From Ornithinibacillus gellani (lineage in GTDB: Bacteria > Bacillota > Bacilli > Bacillales > Amphibacillaceae): 64,000 nucleotides of DNA. Each line of letters opens with the position of its first letter. Within the stretch, counting starts at the first letter, position 1. The notes beneath the pieces are model-generated. The model searched no databases. It had not been told where the DNA came from and saw only the letters and a list, made by a program, of their open reading frames with translations. Positions 1 through 8,868 of this stretch are shown here, piece after piece. The stretch is from positions 1 through 64,000 of the forward strand of contig NZ_QTSZ01000017.1 in NCBI RefSeq assembly GCF_003730295.1. Direction: 5' to 3'. The translations under genes were made by a program, and so were the position numbers.

Positions 1-340
1 TCTAAGATACTTCTATAATAACATAGTACTAAATAGTACTCAATATTTTATTTTAAAATTTGACAAAAAAATAAAGCCATCACTGGCTCTAAGGGCAATT
101 TATTATTAGTTAGGTGTCAAACTCCCGAATGTATATGTCATCAATTATTAAGATATGAAACTTGTTTATATGTATAATTCCTTTTATACTTATAGTAGCA
201 TAATAAATAATTAATAGTTATATGGGCGTATTGGGACAATTGATTCATTTAAACGGATTTCACTGTTATACATACTGTTAACGATTCACATCATCACTTT
301 ATTTGTAATATTACTATAAATTACTACAAATTAAAAATAA
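1..340. other. AT-rich gene-free stretch at the window edge
   Basis: No convincing open frame with a ribosome binding site is visible on either strand. The one structured element is a short hairpin near 75-90 (AGCCA, four-base loop, TGGCT). Read on the minus strand it is followed by a long U-rich run, so it looks like a weak minus-strand terminator. No minus-strand gene lies just upstream of it, so what it would terminate is unknown. Confidence 0.4.
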
Positions 341-504
341 TTATAAAGTGAAACTTCAATTAGTGGGATTTTTCACTTCCTCCACTGATTGTAAGTTGAA
401 CCAATCAGGCCTTTACCGGCTGTTGATCCACCACACTTACAATTCTTTTTTTCTACAAAAATGCTTGATGTGGGGGGCTTACAGCCAGTTAATCTGTGAT
501 ATAG
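341..504 (+). repeat. Structured dispersed repeat, copy A
   Basis: This is the reverse-complement counterpart of the tandem copies at 5031-5332. Shared landmarks, in + orientation, are AAAGTGAAACTTCAA at the left end, CTGATTG (385-391) pairing with CAATCAG (402-408) around a loop containing GTTGAAC, then GGCTGT pairing with ACAGCC around a G/C-rich inner arm, and TTAATCTGTGATA at the right end. Copy A ends about 56 bases before the start codon of the yneK-like gene. A 65-codon open frame inside it is a by-product of the repeat and not a gene. Confidence 0.85.
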
Positions 505-559
505 TAAATCTGCCTTTATTATTTCAAATAAGTGTAATGTTTTAGAAGGATGGTGAAAT

Positions 560-1042
560 ATGTCAATTTTAATGGATTATTTTATAATATTATGGGGATT
601 TTTGCTGATTGGTTTAATGGCAATTGGTGGATCCTTCATGTTTCGAAAGTTTTTGAAGAAGTTGCCAAAAGCTGACGGAAAATCAGATATGGACTGGGAA
701 GAATATTATATGGAAAAAACGCGTCATATGTGGGGACAGGAAGAAAAAGATTTACTTGAAAAGCTTGTCTCTCCTGTTCCAGAACTTTTTCGCGATGTAG
801 CTAGACATAAAATCGCCAGTAAAATTGGTGAGGTTGCTTTAGCCAAACAAGAAGATAAAATCACCCGTGAAGCACTAATAGAAGGATATATTATTGCAAC
901 ACCGAAACGAGATCATAATTTCCTTAGAAAGAAACTTCGCGAAGAAAAAATTGATGTGACACCCTATGAGCCTTTGTTTGAACTCTCTAAATCAAATTAT
1001 GCTGAAGATTGGCGTAAAAAATATCATATGAATAAACAATAA
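560..1042 (+). CDS. yneK: DUF2621 family membrane-anchored protein (YneK-like)
   Basis: A 160-residue protein with one N-terminal membrane segment (about residues 5-28) and a charged cytoplasmic domain. The conserved block FRKFLKKLPK directly after the membrane segment and the Asp-Trp-x-x-Tyr-Tyr stretch fit my memory of the Bacillus YneK/DUF2621 family. Its function is unknown. The start is set by GAAGGA nine bases upstream of ATG. In B. subtilis yneK lies close to ccdA and yneJ, as here, though here it is convergent with ccdC across a shared terminator. A copy of the structured repeat lies directly upstream, so its promoter may lie in or beside that element. Family assignment is fairly safe; no biochemical role can be given. 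Confidence 0.75.
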   Translation: MSILMDYFIILWGFLLIGLMAIGGSFMFRKFLKKLPKADGKSDMDWEEYYMEKTRHMWGQEEKDLLEKLVSPVPELFRDVARHKIASKIGEVALAKQEDKITREALIEGYIIATPKRDHNFLRKKLREEKIDVTPYEPLFELSKSNYAEDWRKKYHMNKQ

Positions 1043-1076
1043 ATGCCCTGTATCCAAGAATACAGGGCATTTATTA
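1038..1076. terminator. Bidirectional terminator between yneK-like gene and ccdC
   Basis: A long stem (AAATGCCCTGTAT pairing with ATACAGGGCATTT) around a short loop, with A/T runs on both sides. It lies between two convergent genes and can stop transcription in both directions. Confidence 0.85.
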
Positions 1077-1556
1077 TGTTCTACTAGCCAATCTTCGCTG
1101 TAATTCAACTGTTAATTTCTTATATTGATATAACATGGCAAGTCGCCAGCTTATAATCATTGCAAAAGCAAGCAAAAAGAACATTCCACTTGTTTCGCCA
1201 AGGGTAATCGTACGACCAATAATCGATTTCGCAACCAGACGCACTACAAGTAATCCGACTAGAATGAATACAAACGCTTTGGATGGAATTAAATAGATTG
1301 CTTCATCACGAATTTCAAAACGCGAGCTCCGAATGAGGAAAACGGAGAAAAACACACCTACAATAATTGCCTCTGCTATTTCTGATCCACTCAATCTAAA
1401 TTCAGGGAAAAGAAACATAAGCGCACCACTACTCATAAAAATTGGTGGTAAAATTATTTTTTTCACGGTTACAGGTTTTTTAGCGGCCTTCAAGCGGACA
1501 AAAATCATCGTCACGGCCATAAACGCTGCAACAACTGTACTTGCAATAACCCACAT
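1074..1556 (-). CDS. ccdC: CcdC family membrane protein (YneJ-like)
   Basis: About 160 residues with five hydrophobic segments, ending in a short basic tail. Sequence and position directly after ccdA match CcdC/YneJ of Bacillus. In B. subtilis ccdC is linked to the cytochrome c maturation gene ccdA but is dispensable for maturation, so its exact role is unknown. The gene begins about 36 bases after the ccdA stop and is probably co-transcribed with it. The start is either the ATG used here or the TTG codon just before it; neither has a strong ribosome binding site, which fits translational dependence on ccdA. Confidence 0.8.
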   Translation of the reverse strand: MWVIASTVVAAFMAVTMIFVRLKAAKKPVTVKKIILPPIFMSSGALMFLFPEFRLSGSEIAEAIIVGVFFSVFLIRSSRFEIRDEAIYLIPSKAFVFILVGLLVVRLVAKSIIGRTITLGETSGMFFLLAFAMIISWRLAMLYQYKKLTVELQRRLASRT

Positions 1557-1591
1557 CAAACCATCACACTTTCAAACAGACTTGGATCCTG

Positions 1592-2296
1592 TTAAAATCC
1601 GTAGAAATTAAAGAATCCAGCCAAAAATGAAGTTAATTTTGTCATCCAGTCAAAAAACAAGGCTATACCAAGTAAGATCATCATATAGCCACCAACTTTA
1701 ACAATGATTTGACTATGTTTCTTTATCCAATTCAGCTTCCCAACAAAGAAGGAAAGAACGAAGAATGGGATGGAGAATCCTAATACATAGCTAATCATTA
1801 ACACCATACCCATCTCAGGTTGAGAGGCAGCCAATGTAATAACTATTCCCAAAATCGGTCCAGTACAAGGTGTCCAGCCAAGTGAAAATGCCAAGCCAAT
1901 AATGAAGGAGCCGAAATACCCTGCAGGTCTATTTTTAAATGATATTTTTCTATTTTTCATTAGGAATTCGAAGTTCAATAAACCTACAATTACTAGTCCA
2001 AAGAATATGATTAAAATAGCACCTATCTGACGAATGAGTTCTTTATATGCTAGCATAAATTGTGAAATATACAAGCTGCCAAAGCCCATCATGATGAAGA
2101 TAACGGAAAAACCGAGCAAGAAGAAAACGGTATGTGTCATACTCTTTCGATTTAGCATCTTGTTATCATCTTTTAGCTCACTGACACTCATTCCTGTTAT
2201 ATATGATAAGAAAGCAGGAAATAAGGGTAATACACATGGTGAGATAAAAGATAAAAACCCTGCCCCAAATGCTAGAAAAATGTTAACCTCGGACAT
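1592..2296 (-). CDS. ccdA: Cytochrome c biogenesis protein CcdA (thiol-disulfide transporter)
   Basis: A polytopic membrane protein of about 234 residues from the DsbD/CcdA family. It passes reducing equivalents from cytoplasmic thioredoxin across the membrane to extracytoplasmic thioredoxin-like proteins for cytochrome c haem attachment and, in spore formers, for cortex-related disulfide reduction. The two hallmark cysteine motifs are visible: FISPCVLPLFPAF near the N-terminus and LGWTPCTGPIL in the middle, with six hydrophobic helices. ATG at 2296 is preferred because AGGAGGG sits seven bases upstream; a GTG two codons earlier overlaps that site. ccdC follows downstream. Confidence 0.93.
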   Translation of the reverse strand: MSEVNIFLAFGAGFLSFISPCVLPLFPAFLSYITGMSVSELKDDNKMLNRKSMTHTVFFLLGFSVIFIMMGFGSLYISQFMLAYKELIRQIGAILIIFFGLVIVGLLNFEFLMKNRKISFKNRPAGYFGSFIIGLAFSLGWTPCTGPILGIVITLAASQPEMGMVLMISYVLGFSIPFFVLSFFVGKLNWIKKHSQIIVKVGGYMMILLGIALFFDWMTKLTSFLAGFFNFYGF

Positions 2297-2445
2297 ATAC
2301 ACCCTCCTATATACAAGACTCCAACTATCATTTTAGCAGAATTAGGAAAGGCTGGTTACGTTGTTTATGACAATATACCAACAGTTCCAACGAAAACATC
2401 ATATCACATTCACTTACTTAACACATATATGCTGCCCAAATCAAA

Positions 2446-2481
2446 AATACCCCTCTTGATGAAATCGTCAAGGGGTATCAT
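2446..2481 (-). terminator. Rho-independent terminator after yneF
   Basis: The stem ATACCCCT...AGGGGTAT, extended by TTGA/TCAA, is followed on the minus strand by a T run. It separates yneF from ccdA. Confidence 0.8.
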
Positions 2482-2513
2482 GTGATGCTGTCCGAATATA
2501 TAAGGAATAATTG

Positions 2514-2735
2514 CTATTTATCCGTTTGATTATTCATTGCACGCATCATTTGATTGATTTTCTTTTGCGATGGCTTTTGTCCCATCTGCATCATTAGCGT
2601 GCGCAGCATTTGTTCATTAATTGGTGGATTTTTTTTCAAGTAGTTCATCATATACTTACGAGCAATGAAAAATCCAAGTGCAACACCTGCAATGAGTGCT
2701 GCCAATGCAATTAAAACGACCCAAATCGTGCTCAT
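2514..2735 (-). CDS. yneF: YneF family small membrane protein (UPF0154)
   Basis: A 73-residue protein with an N-terminal membrane helix (about residues 4-24) and a basic cytoplasmic tail with the family block [18 protein letters not shown]. The family is widespread and conserved in Bacillota and has no assigned function. The start is supported by GGAGG upstream. It lies downstream of tkt as in B. subtilis, but the sirA (yneE) gene that normally lies between them is missing here; only about 240 bases of non-coding DNA separate the two. Confidence 0.9.
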   Translation of the reverse strand: MSTIWVVLIALAALIAGVALGFFIARKYMMNYLKKNPPINEQMLRTLMMQMGQKPSQKKINQMMRAMNNQTDK

Positions 2736-2878
2736 GTAAAGATTTCCTCCTTCAACTTGTCTCTTATACAGTATAATAAATCATTGCCAGGAATACAATA
2801 CGATTTCTTGCCGATCTTTTTACGAATCACGAAAAAAAGCAAGTCCAAATCCCTGAAATGGTAGCTCAAACAGTAGGA

Positions 2879-2909
2879 AGCCAGTGGAGAAGCCTTGTCT
2901 CCACTGGCT
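2879..2909. other. Perfect 12-bp inverted repeat between tkt and yneF
   Basis: AGCCAGTGGAGA and TCTCCACTGGCT form a perfect stem around a loop of about six bases. There is no T run on either side, so it is not a classic intrinsic terminator. It could stabilise the 3' end of the tkt mRNA or terminate weakly. Confidence 0.55.
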
Positions 2910-2975
2910 ACATACAAAGATACTTGATTAAATGGACAATGATTGATTATTAAAATCAATCCACCCAACTGTCCT

Positions 2976-4979
2976 TTATTGTAATAAGGATTCTACATTT
3001 TTCACAACATTTTCAACAGTAAAGCCGTATTCCGCTATGACCTTGTCCCCATTTGCAGATGCACCGAACGTATCAATTCCCATGATAATTCCTTCAGTAC
3101 CTGTATATCTTTCCCAGCCAAATGGTGAAGCCATTTCAATGGCAACCCGATTTTTCACTGCACTTGGAAGGACAGCTTCCTGATATGCTTTATCTTGCTG
3201 ATGGAATCGATCCCAAGAAGGCATGCTGACTACACGTGTTTCAATTCCTTTTTCACGGAGTGCTTCATGCGCGCGCAAAGCAAGCTGTACTTCTGAACCC
3301 GTTGCAAGCAAAATGGCATCTGGTGTTTCTTTATCTGCATCACAAATCACATAGGCACCTTTTTTTACACCATCATAAGCTTTTTCCTGCGTACCATTTA
3401 ACGTAGGTAAACCTTGTCTCGTTAACACCAATGCAGTCGGCTGGTCCGTTGATTCCATTGCCAATCTCCAAGCAGCTTGCACTTCATTCCCATCAGCAGG
3501 ACGAATGACTGACAATCCTGGCATGGCACGGAATGCAGCTAAATGTTCCACTGGTTCATGTGTTGGACCATCTTCCCCAACTGCAATAGAATCATGTGTG
3601 AATACATAGGTTACCGGTGTTTTCATAATGGATGATAAGCGTACAGCAGGACGTAAATAATCACTAAAGACAAAGAACGTACCTGCATACACTTTTAACC
3701 CACCATGAAGTGCCATTCCGTTAAGTGCTGCTGCCATTGCATGCTCACGTACACCGAACCAAATATTTCTTCCTGCATATTGTTCGCGAGTGAAATCGTC
3801 ATTGTCCTTCATCGTTGTATTATTAGAACCAGCTAAGTCAGCACTTCCTCCAAATAAGGTTGGTACTGTCTTGGCAATCGCATTTAACACTTCACCAGAA
3901 GATGCTCTAGTCGCCAATTTATCCTTACCGGCTTCATATACGGGCAAGTCCTTATCCCAATCAAGTGGAAGCTCTCCACGTATAGCTTGTTCCAGCTGAG
4001 CAGCTTCTTGTGGATACTTCTCTTTGTAATCTGCGAAAAGTTTATTCCATTCTTCTTCTGTTGCAGCCCCTTTGGAGATGATTTTTTCTTCAAAATCAGC
4101 ATATACCTCTTCAGGAACATGAAATGGCTCATGTGACCAGTCATAAAATTCCTTCGTTAATACAACTTCATCTGTCCCTAGTGGTGCTCCGTGTGAAGCA
4201 GAGGAAGCGGATTTATTTGGGGAACCATATCCGATAATTGTTTTAATTTCAATAATAGTTGGCTGATCTTCATTTTCTTTTGCCTTTGCAATGGCTTGTC
4301 GAAGTTCATCAACATCATTTCCGTCTTCTACACGTAGGTATTGCCAGCCGTATGCCTGGAATCTTTCCTTTGTATTCTCAGAGAAAGAACGATCCAAATC
4401 TCCATCAAGCGAGATATCATTGGAATCATATAAAGCTATCAATTTACCAAGCCCCAAATGTCCAGCTAGAGATGCTGCTTCATGAGAGATTCCTTCCATT
4501 AAATCACCATCACTAATCAAAGCAAAAGTATGATGATCAACAACCTTAGCGTCTGCTTTATTAAATGTAGCTGCTAAGTGTGCTTCCGCCATTGCCATAC
4601 CTACTGACATTGCGATACCTTGTCCAAGTGGACCAGTTGTAGCTTCTACACCATCTGTATGATGTACTTCCGGATGGCCAGGGGTTTTTGAATCCCACTG
4701 ACGGAAGTTCTTTAAGTCCTCAAGTGTTACATCATAGCCTGATAAATGCAGCAAGCTATACAATAACATAGATCCATGACCAGCAGATAATACAAAACGG
4801 TCACGGTTGAACCATTTTGAATGCTTGGGGTTATGATTCATAAATTCTGTCCAAAGTGTATACGCCATGGGAGCGGCTCCCATTGGTAAACCGGGATGAC
4901 CAGAATTAGCCTTTTCAATTGCATCAATAGCAAGCGTACGAATGGTATTAATGGAAAGCTGTTCAATATTTGTCGACAT
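2976..4979 (-). CDS. tkt: Transketolase
   Basis: A full-length transketolase of 667 residues. It transfers two-carbon ketol units between sugar phosphates in the non-oxidative pentose phosphate pathway, using thiamine diphosphate. Visible features are the N-terminal [18 protein letters not shown] block, the diphosphate/metal motif [13 protein letters not shown] followed by DSNDIS, the central [13 protein letters not shown] signature, and the C-terminal transketolase domain. ATG at 4979 is chosen because GGAAGGGG lies about eight bases upstream; the ATG seven codons further up has no site. Its upstream region runs directly into repeat copy B, so promoter elements may be contributed by the repeat edge. 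Confidence 0.97.
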   Translation of the reverse strand: MSTNIEQLSINTIRTLAIDAIEKANSGHPGLPMGAAPMAYTLWTEFMNHNPKHSKWFNRDRFVLSAGHGSMLLYSLLHLSGYDVTLEDLKNFRQWDSKTPGHPEVHHTDGVEATTGPLGQGIAMSVGMAMAEAHLAATFNKADAKVVDHHTFALISDGDLMEGISHEAASLAGHLGLGKLIALYDSNDISLDGDLDRSFSENTKERFQAYGWQYLRVEDGNDVDELRQAIAKAKENEDQPTIIEIKTIIGYGSPNKSASSASHGAPLGTDEVVLTKEFYDWSHEPFHVPEEVYADFEEKIISKGAATEEEWNKLFADYKEKYPQEAAQLEQAIRGELPLDWDKDLPVYEAGKDKLATRASSGEVLNAIAKTVPTLFGGSADLAGSNNTTMKDNDDFTREQYAGRNIWFGVREHAMAAALNGMALHGGLKVYAGTFFVFSDYLRPAVRLSSIMKTPVTYVFTHDSIAVGEDGPTHEPVEHLAAFRAMPGLSVIRPADGNEVQAAWRLAMESTDQPTALVLTRQGLPTLNGTQEKAYDGVKKGAYVICDADKETPDAILLATGSEVQLALRAHEALREKGIETRVVSMPSWDRFHQQDKAYQEAVLPSAVKNRVAIEMASPFGWERYTGTEGIIMGIDTFGASANGDKVIAEYGFTVENVVKNVESLLQ

Positions 4980-5030
4980 TGTGTATTCCCCTTCCTTCAT
5001 CTCTTCTTTGGGATATATAATATTATTATT

Positions 5031-5185
5031 TTATCACAGATTAACTGGCTGTAAGACCCCCACATCAAGAATTTTTGTTGATAACCTGAATAGTCAGTGG
5101 GGGATCAACAGCCAGTAAAGGCCTGATTGGTTCAACTAACAATCAGTGGGGGAAGTACGCCCCCCCTGCTTGAAGTTTCACTTTA
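5031..5185 (-). repeat. Structured dispersed repeat, copy B (best-preserved copy)
   Basis: The same element as copy A, oriented towards tkt on the minus strand. Inverted pairs in + coordinates are CTGGCTGT (5045-5052) with ACAGCCAG (5108-5115), CCCCCAC (5057-5063) with GTGGGGG (5097-5103), and CTGATTG (5123-5129) with CAATCAG (5140-5146) around a GTTCAAC-containing loop. A third hairpin, GGGGG with CCCCC, lies near 5147-5168. The ends are TTATCACAGATTAA and TTGAAGTTTCACTTTA. It abuts copy C with a shared TTTATCACAGATTAACTGGC junction. Confidence 0.88.
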
Positions 5186-5332
5186 TCACAGATTAACTGG
5201 CTGTAAGACCCATACTTCAAGAATTTTTATTGTTAACAAATATTGTAAGTGGGGGATCACCAGCCGGTCAAGGTCTGATTCACAAGTTATATGACAGGAT
5301 TCAACCAGTTCCAATTTACTGTGTGATAAAGC
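5183..5332 (-). repeat. Structured dispersed repeat, copy C (half diverged)
   Basis: A tandem copy next to copy B. The first ~100 bases keep the long hairpin arms (ACTGGCTG pairing with CAGCCGGT through one G-U pair), while the inner arm and the half after about 5285 have diverged. It ends with CTGTGTGATAAA beside the ynzC stop codon. The preserved outer pairing despite base changes suggests selection on structure or recent descent from a common element. Confidence 0.75.
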
Positions 5333-5338
5333 ATAATC

Positions 5339-5572
5339 TTATTGTTTCTTCTGCCTCGCTTGTAAATCTCTAACCTTCTGTGGTGTTACATCGTTACCTT
5401 CTGGATCTATAACTGTCATTTTCTTCAAGTGATTCGTAAAGGAGCTACGCACGTTTTTCAAGTATTCATCCCGAAGCGTCTGTTGTTCTTCTTTTTCTGC
5501 TTCAGTTAATCCTTCAGCTTTGGACTTTTTAGATAATTGATTGATGCGTTCCAGCTTTTCTTTTGATAGCAT
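5339..5572 (-). CDS. ynzC: DUF896 family protein YnzC
   Basis: A 77-residue, highly charged helical protein opening MLSKEKLERINQLSKKSK, typical of the YnzC/DUF896 family. In B. subtilis ynzC is the last gene of the SOS-induced yneA-yneB-ynzC operon. The molecular function is unknown. The start at 5572 follows a clear AGGAGG; the longer open frame upstream has no supporting site. A strong terminator hairpin (5635-5668) separates it from yneB here, so transcription from the SOS promoter may be partly uncoupled. Confidence 0.88.
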   Translation of the reverse strand: MLSKEKLERINQLSKKSKAEGLTEAEKEEQQTLRDEYLKNVRSSFTNHLKKMTVIDPEGNDVTPQKVRDLQARQKKQ

Positions 5573-5634
5573 ATTGCTCAACCTCCTATAAATGAAATCC
5601 AACACACCAAATAAAAAATGTAGGTGGTTCATGT

Positions 5635-5668
5635 TAAAAAAAGCAGGACCCGCGAAGGTTCCTGCTTG
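5635..5668 (-). terminator. Terminator between yneB and ynzC
   Basis: The stem AAGCAGGA...TCCTGCTT is followed on the minus strand by seven T residues, immediately after the yneB stop codon. Confidence 0.85.
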
Positions 5669-5683
5669 TTTATCTTACCTTTT

Positions 5684-6452
<769 letters not shown>

Positions 6453-6477
6453 ATGAATCCGTCCTTTCTCCCCAATG

Positions 6478-6491
6478 GGAACCTTTGTTCT
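6478..6491. promoter_or_regulatory. LexA (SOS) box 1
   Basis: GGAACCTTTGTTCT keeps the GAAC-N4-GTTC core of the Gram-positive SOS box. It lies just downstream of the -10 element of the small membrane-protein gene, around its predicted transcription start. Confidence 0.75.
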
Positions 6492-6497
6492 GATATC

Positions 6498-6526
6498 ATC
6501 TTACAACAGAACATATGGTCTGTCAA
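6498..6526 (-). promoter_or_regulatory. SigmaA promoter of the small SOS gene-yneB
   Basis: On the minus strand TTGACA (6526-6521) and TAAGAT (6503-6498) are separated by exactly 17 bases. LexA box 2 fills the spacer, so LexA bound there would block RNA polymerase. Confidence 0.8.
6508..6521. promoter_or_regulatory. LexA (SOS) box 2
   Basis: AGAACATATGGTCT matches the consensus CGAACATATGTTCG at ten of fourteen positions, with the whole GAACATATG run intact. It lies inside the promoter spacer of the divergent small gene. Confidence 0.75.
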
Positions 6527-6535
6527 CTGTTTTTT

Positions 6536-6549
6536 CGAACGAATGTTTG
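6536..6549. promoter_or_regulatory. LexA (SOS) box 3, at the lexA promoter
   Basis: CGAACGAATGTTTG is a full match to CGAAC-N4-GTTYG. It overlaps the probable lexA -35 element TTGCAT (6547-6552), which is 17 bases from TAAACT (6570-6575). This arrangement allows LexA autorepression. Confidence 0.85.
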
Positions 6550-6611
6550 CATTATTATTTTCTTAATGATAAACTTATTACAATAAAACTTATGTGCGAG
6601 GTGTCCATGAC

Positions 6612-7235
6612 ATGACTAAATTATCAAATAGACAGCAAGCCATCGTCGAATTTATCAAACAAGAAGTTCGTGATAAAGGCTATCCACCTTCGGTAAGAGA
6701 AATCGCAGAAGCAGTTGGCCTTGCATCTAGTTCTACTGTTCACGGTCATTTATCCAGACTAGAGAAAAAAGGGATTCTGCGGAGAGATCCTACCAAGCCG
6801 CGTGCCATAGAAGTACTTGACCTATCAGAAGATACGGATGTCCCACGTGGAGAAGTTCGTTATGCGCCATTAATTGGTAAAGTTACTGCTGGTATTCCAA
6901 TAACTGCTGTTGAGAATATTGAAGAATTTATTCCCATCCCGAGTTCCAGCGCATCAGCTGAAGACAATGTATTTGTATTGGTAATAGATGGTGAAAGTAT
7001 GATTGAAGCGGGTATTTTGGATGGAGATATGGTTATTATTAAACAGCAAAACACTGCACAAAATGGGGAAATCGTCGTTGCGATGACCGAAGAAAATGAA
7101 GCAACGGTTAAACGCTTCTTTAAGGAGAAAGATCATATACGTTTACAGCCAGAAAATGCAACAATGGAACCACTGATTTACCGTGATGTGACCATTCTTG
7201 GTAAAGTAGTTGGCTTGTATCGTGATATTCATTAA
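6612..7235 (+). CDS. lexA: SOS response repressor and autoprotease LexA
   Basis: A 207-residue protein. The N-terminal winged helix-turn-helix (residues 1-65) binds SOS boxes, and the C-terminal S24 protease domain performs RecA-stimulated self-cleavage. The cleavage site Ala93-Gly94 (VTAGIP), nucleophile Ser129 (DGESM) and general base Lys167 (ATVKRF) are all present, so the protein should be functional. ATG at 6612 is chosen because GAGGTG lies eight bases upstream; the in-frame ATG at 6594 has no site. It is divergent from the small SOS gene and yneB across three LexA boxes, so the whole locus is self-regulated. A strong terminator follows at 7292-7346. Confidence 0.97.
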   Translation: MTKLSNRQQAIVEFIKQEVRDKGYPPSVREIAEAVGLASSSTVHGHLSRLEKKGILRRDPTKPRAIEVLDLSEDTDVPRGEVRYAPLIGKVTAGIPITAVENIEEFIPIPSSSASAEDNVFVLVIDGESMIEAGILDGDMVIIKQQNTAQNGEIVVAMTEENEATVKRFFKEKDHIRLQPENATMEPLIYRDVTILGKVVGLYRDIH

Positions 7236-7291
7236 AATCTCTTAATCTTGCATGGACGTTATCTAGTACTTTACAAAAGATACGAATACAG

Positions 7292-7346
7292 AAAAATGTT
7301 TCGCAATTGTATGTTATGCACCTACAATTTGCGAAACATTTTTTTA
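7292..7346 (+). terminator. Terminator of lexA
   Basis: A long stem (AAATGTTTCGCAA pairing with TTGCGAAACATTT) with a ~20-base loop, followed by a run of T on the + strand. Confidence 0.85.
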
Positions 7347-7397
7347 TTTATGCTAATTGGGACACTTCATGCTGGGCATGCGTTACATACTTCTACA

Positions 7398-7441
7398 TAA
7401 AAAGGCTTTAGTCCTCAAAATAGAGGGCTAAAGCCTTTTAC
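7398..7441 (-). terminator. Terminator of glnA
   Basis: AAAAGGCTTTAG...CTAAAGCCTTTT with an inner CCTC/GAGG pairing. T-rich flanks on both sides make it potentially bidirectional between the convergent lexA and glnA. Confidence 0.85.
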
Positions 7442-7492
7442 ATAATCAGGAGCTATGTCTGTTAATCACGTGTCTATTCTAAATTATCATCC

Positions 7493-8830
7493 TTAATAGG
7501 TTGCGAGATATTGCTCTCGTTCCCACGCGTGTACTCTCGCGTTAAACATGCCCCATTCAATTTCTTTTGCTTTCAGAAAATGTTTATATAGATGGGTACC
7601 CATCGCTTCTTTTACAACCGTATTATCTTTTAGTTTCTTTGTAGCTTCGATTAATGTTCCCGGCAGATCCTGAATACCAAGTTCTTGTCGTTTTGCCTCG
7701 GACATTTCGAATACATTTTCATTTACCGGTTCTGGTGGTGTCAAATCATTTTCCACGCCATCCAGTCCTGCAGCAAGTAACACTGCGGTAGCCAAATATG
7801 GATTTGCTGTCGGATCCACGCTTCGTAATTCCACCCGTGTACTTAATCCTCTTGCATAAGGAATTCGTACAAGCGGGCTCCGATTCTGAGCAGACCAAGC
7901 AACATAGCTTGGGGCTTCATAGCCTGGTACCAGTCGTTTATATGAATTAACAGTTGGATTCGTAACTGCAGTATAATCGATCGCATGCTTCATTAAACCA
8001 GCAATAAATTGATACGCATCCTTACTCAGTTCTGCATTTCCAGCAGGATCAAAAAACACATTTTCATCGTCGCGAAATAAAGACATATTCACATGCATTC
8101 CTGAACCTTGGACACCAAATAATGGCTTAGGCATAAAGGTTGCATGTAATTGATGACGTCTGGCAATCGTTTTTACGACTAGTTTAAACGTCTGAATATC
8201 ATCACAATGTCTTAGGGCATCTGAATATTTAAAATCAATCTCATGCTGTCCAGGTGCACTTTCATGATGGGATGCTTCAATTTCAAATCCCATTTCTTCT
8301 AATTCCAGTACAATATCTCTGCGGCAGTTTTCCCCTTGATCAGCAGGACCCAGATCAAAATAACCGCCCTGGTCATTTACCTCCAGGGATGGCTCGCCTG
8401 TTTCATTTAATTTAAACAAGAAAAACTCAGGTTCAGTTCCTAAATTAAACGCAGTATATCCATGTTCCTTCAATTTTTTCAGGTTTTTTTTCAAATTATT
8501 TCTCGGACATCCAGCAAAAGGGGTACCGTCAGGATTGTGGATATCACAAATAAACCGCGCTACCTTTCCTTTATCTGATGTCCAGGGAAAAACGACAAAG
8601 GAATCTAAATCCGGATGCAAGTACATATCAGATTCTTCAATATGAACAAATCCATCTATTGATGAACCATCAAACATGATTGAATTATCCAAAGCTTTAT
8701 CCAACTGACTTAATGGTATTTCAACGTTTTTAATGGTTCCTTGCATATCTGTAAATTGCAGCCGAATAAATCGTACATTTTCCTCCTTAATCGTTTGATA
8801 AATCTTTTCTTTCGTCAATTGCGAATACAT
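7493..8830 (-). CDS. glnA: Glutamine synthetase, type I
   Basis: A 445-residue GlnA of the GSI-alpha type found in Bacillota. It makes glutamine from glutamate, ammonia and ATP, and in Bacillus also signals nitrogen status to GlnR and TnrA. Visible motifs are the [10 protein letters not shown] block near residue 52, the EFFLF metal ligands, the [11 protein letters not shown] loop, and the [27 protein letters not shown]/substrate region (positions about 299-324). The start is supported by AGGAGGA. glnR, which normally precedes glnA in Bacillus, is absent: ynbB lies only 38 bases upstream, so regulation must differ or GlnR is encoded elsewhere. Confidence 0.97.
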   Translation of the reverse strand: MYSQLTKEKIYQTIKEENVRFIRLQFTDMQGTIKNVEIPLSQLDKALDNSIMFDGSSIDGFVHIEESDMYLHPDLDSFVVFPWTSDKGKVARFICDIHNPDGTPFAGCPRNNLKKNLKKLKEHGYTAFNLGTEPEFFLFKLNETGEPSLEVNDQGGYFDLGPADQGENCRRDIVLELEEMGFEIEASHHESAPGQHEIDFKYSDALRHCDDIQTFKLVVKTIARRHQLHATFMPKPLFGVQGSGMHVNMSLFRDDENVFFDPAGNAELSKDAYQFIAGLMKHAIDYTAVTNPTVNSYKRLVPGYEAPSYVAWSAQNRSPLVRIPYARGLSTRVELRSVDPTANPYLATAVLLAAGLDGVENDLTPPEPVNENVFEMSEAKRQELGIQDLPGTLIEATKKLKDNTVVKEAMGTHLYKHFLKAKEIEWGMFNARVHAWEREQYLATY

Positions 8831-8868
8831 TCAAATCCTCCTAATTTTCTTCCTCCCCTTCCTATTCC

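Noticed and set aside
348-545. 65-codon open frame on the + strand
   Set aside because: It coincides with repeat copy A and has no ribosome binding site; the sequence is explained by the repeat.
1333-1611. 92-codon + frame opposite ccdC
   Set aside because: Antisense shadow of a well-supported gene; no ribosome binding site.
2732-2968. 78-codon minus frame between tkt and yneF, considered as SirA
   Set aside because: No similarity to SirA is apparent, there is no supporting start site, and it spans the perfect inverted repeat.
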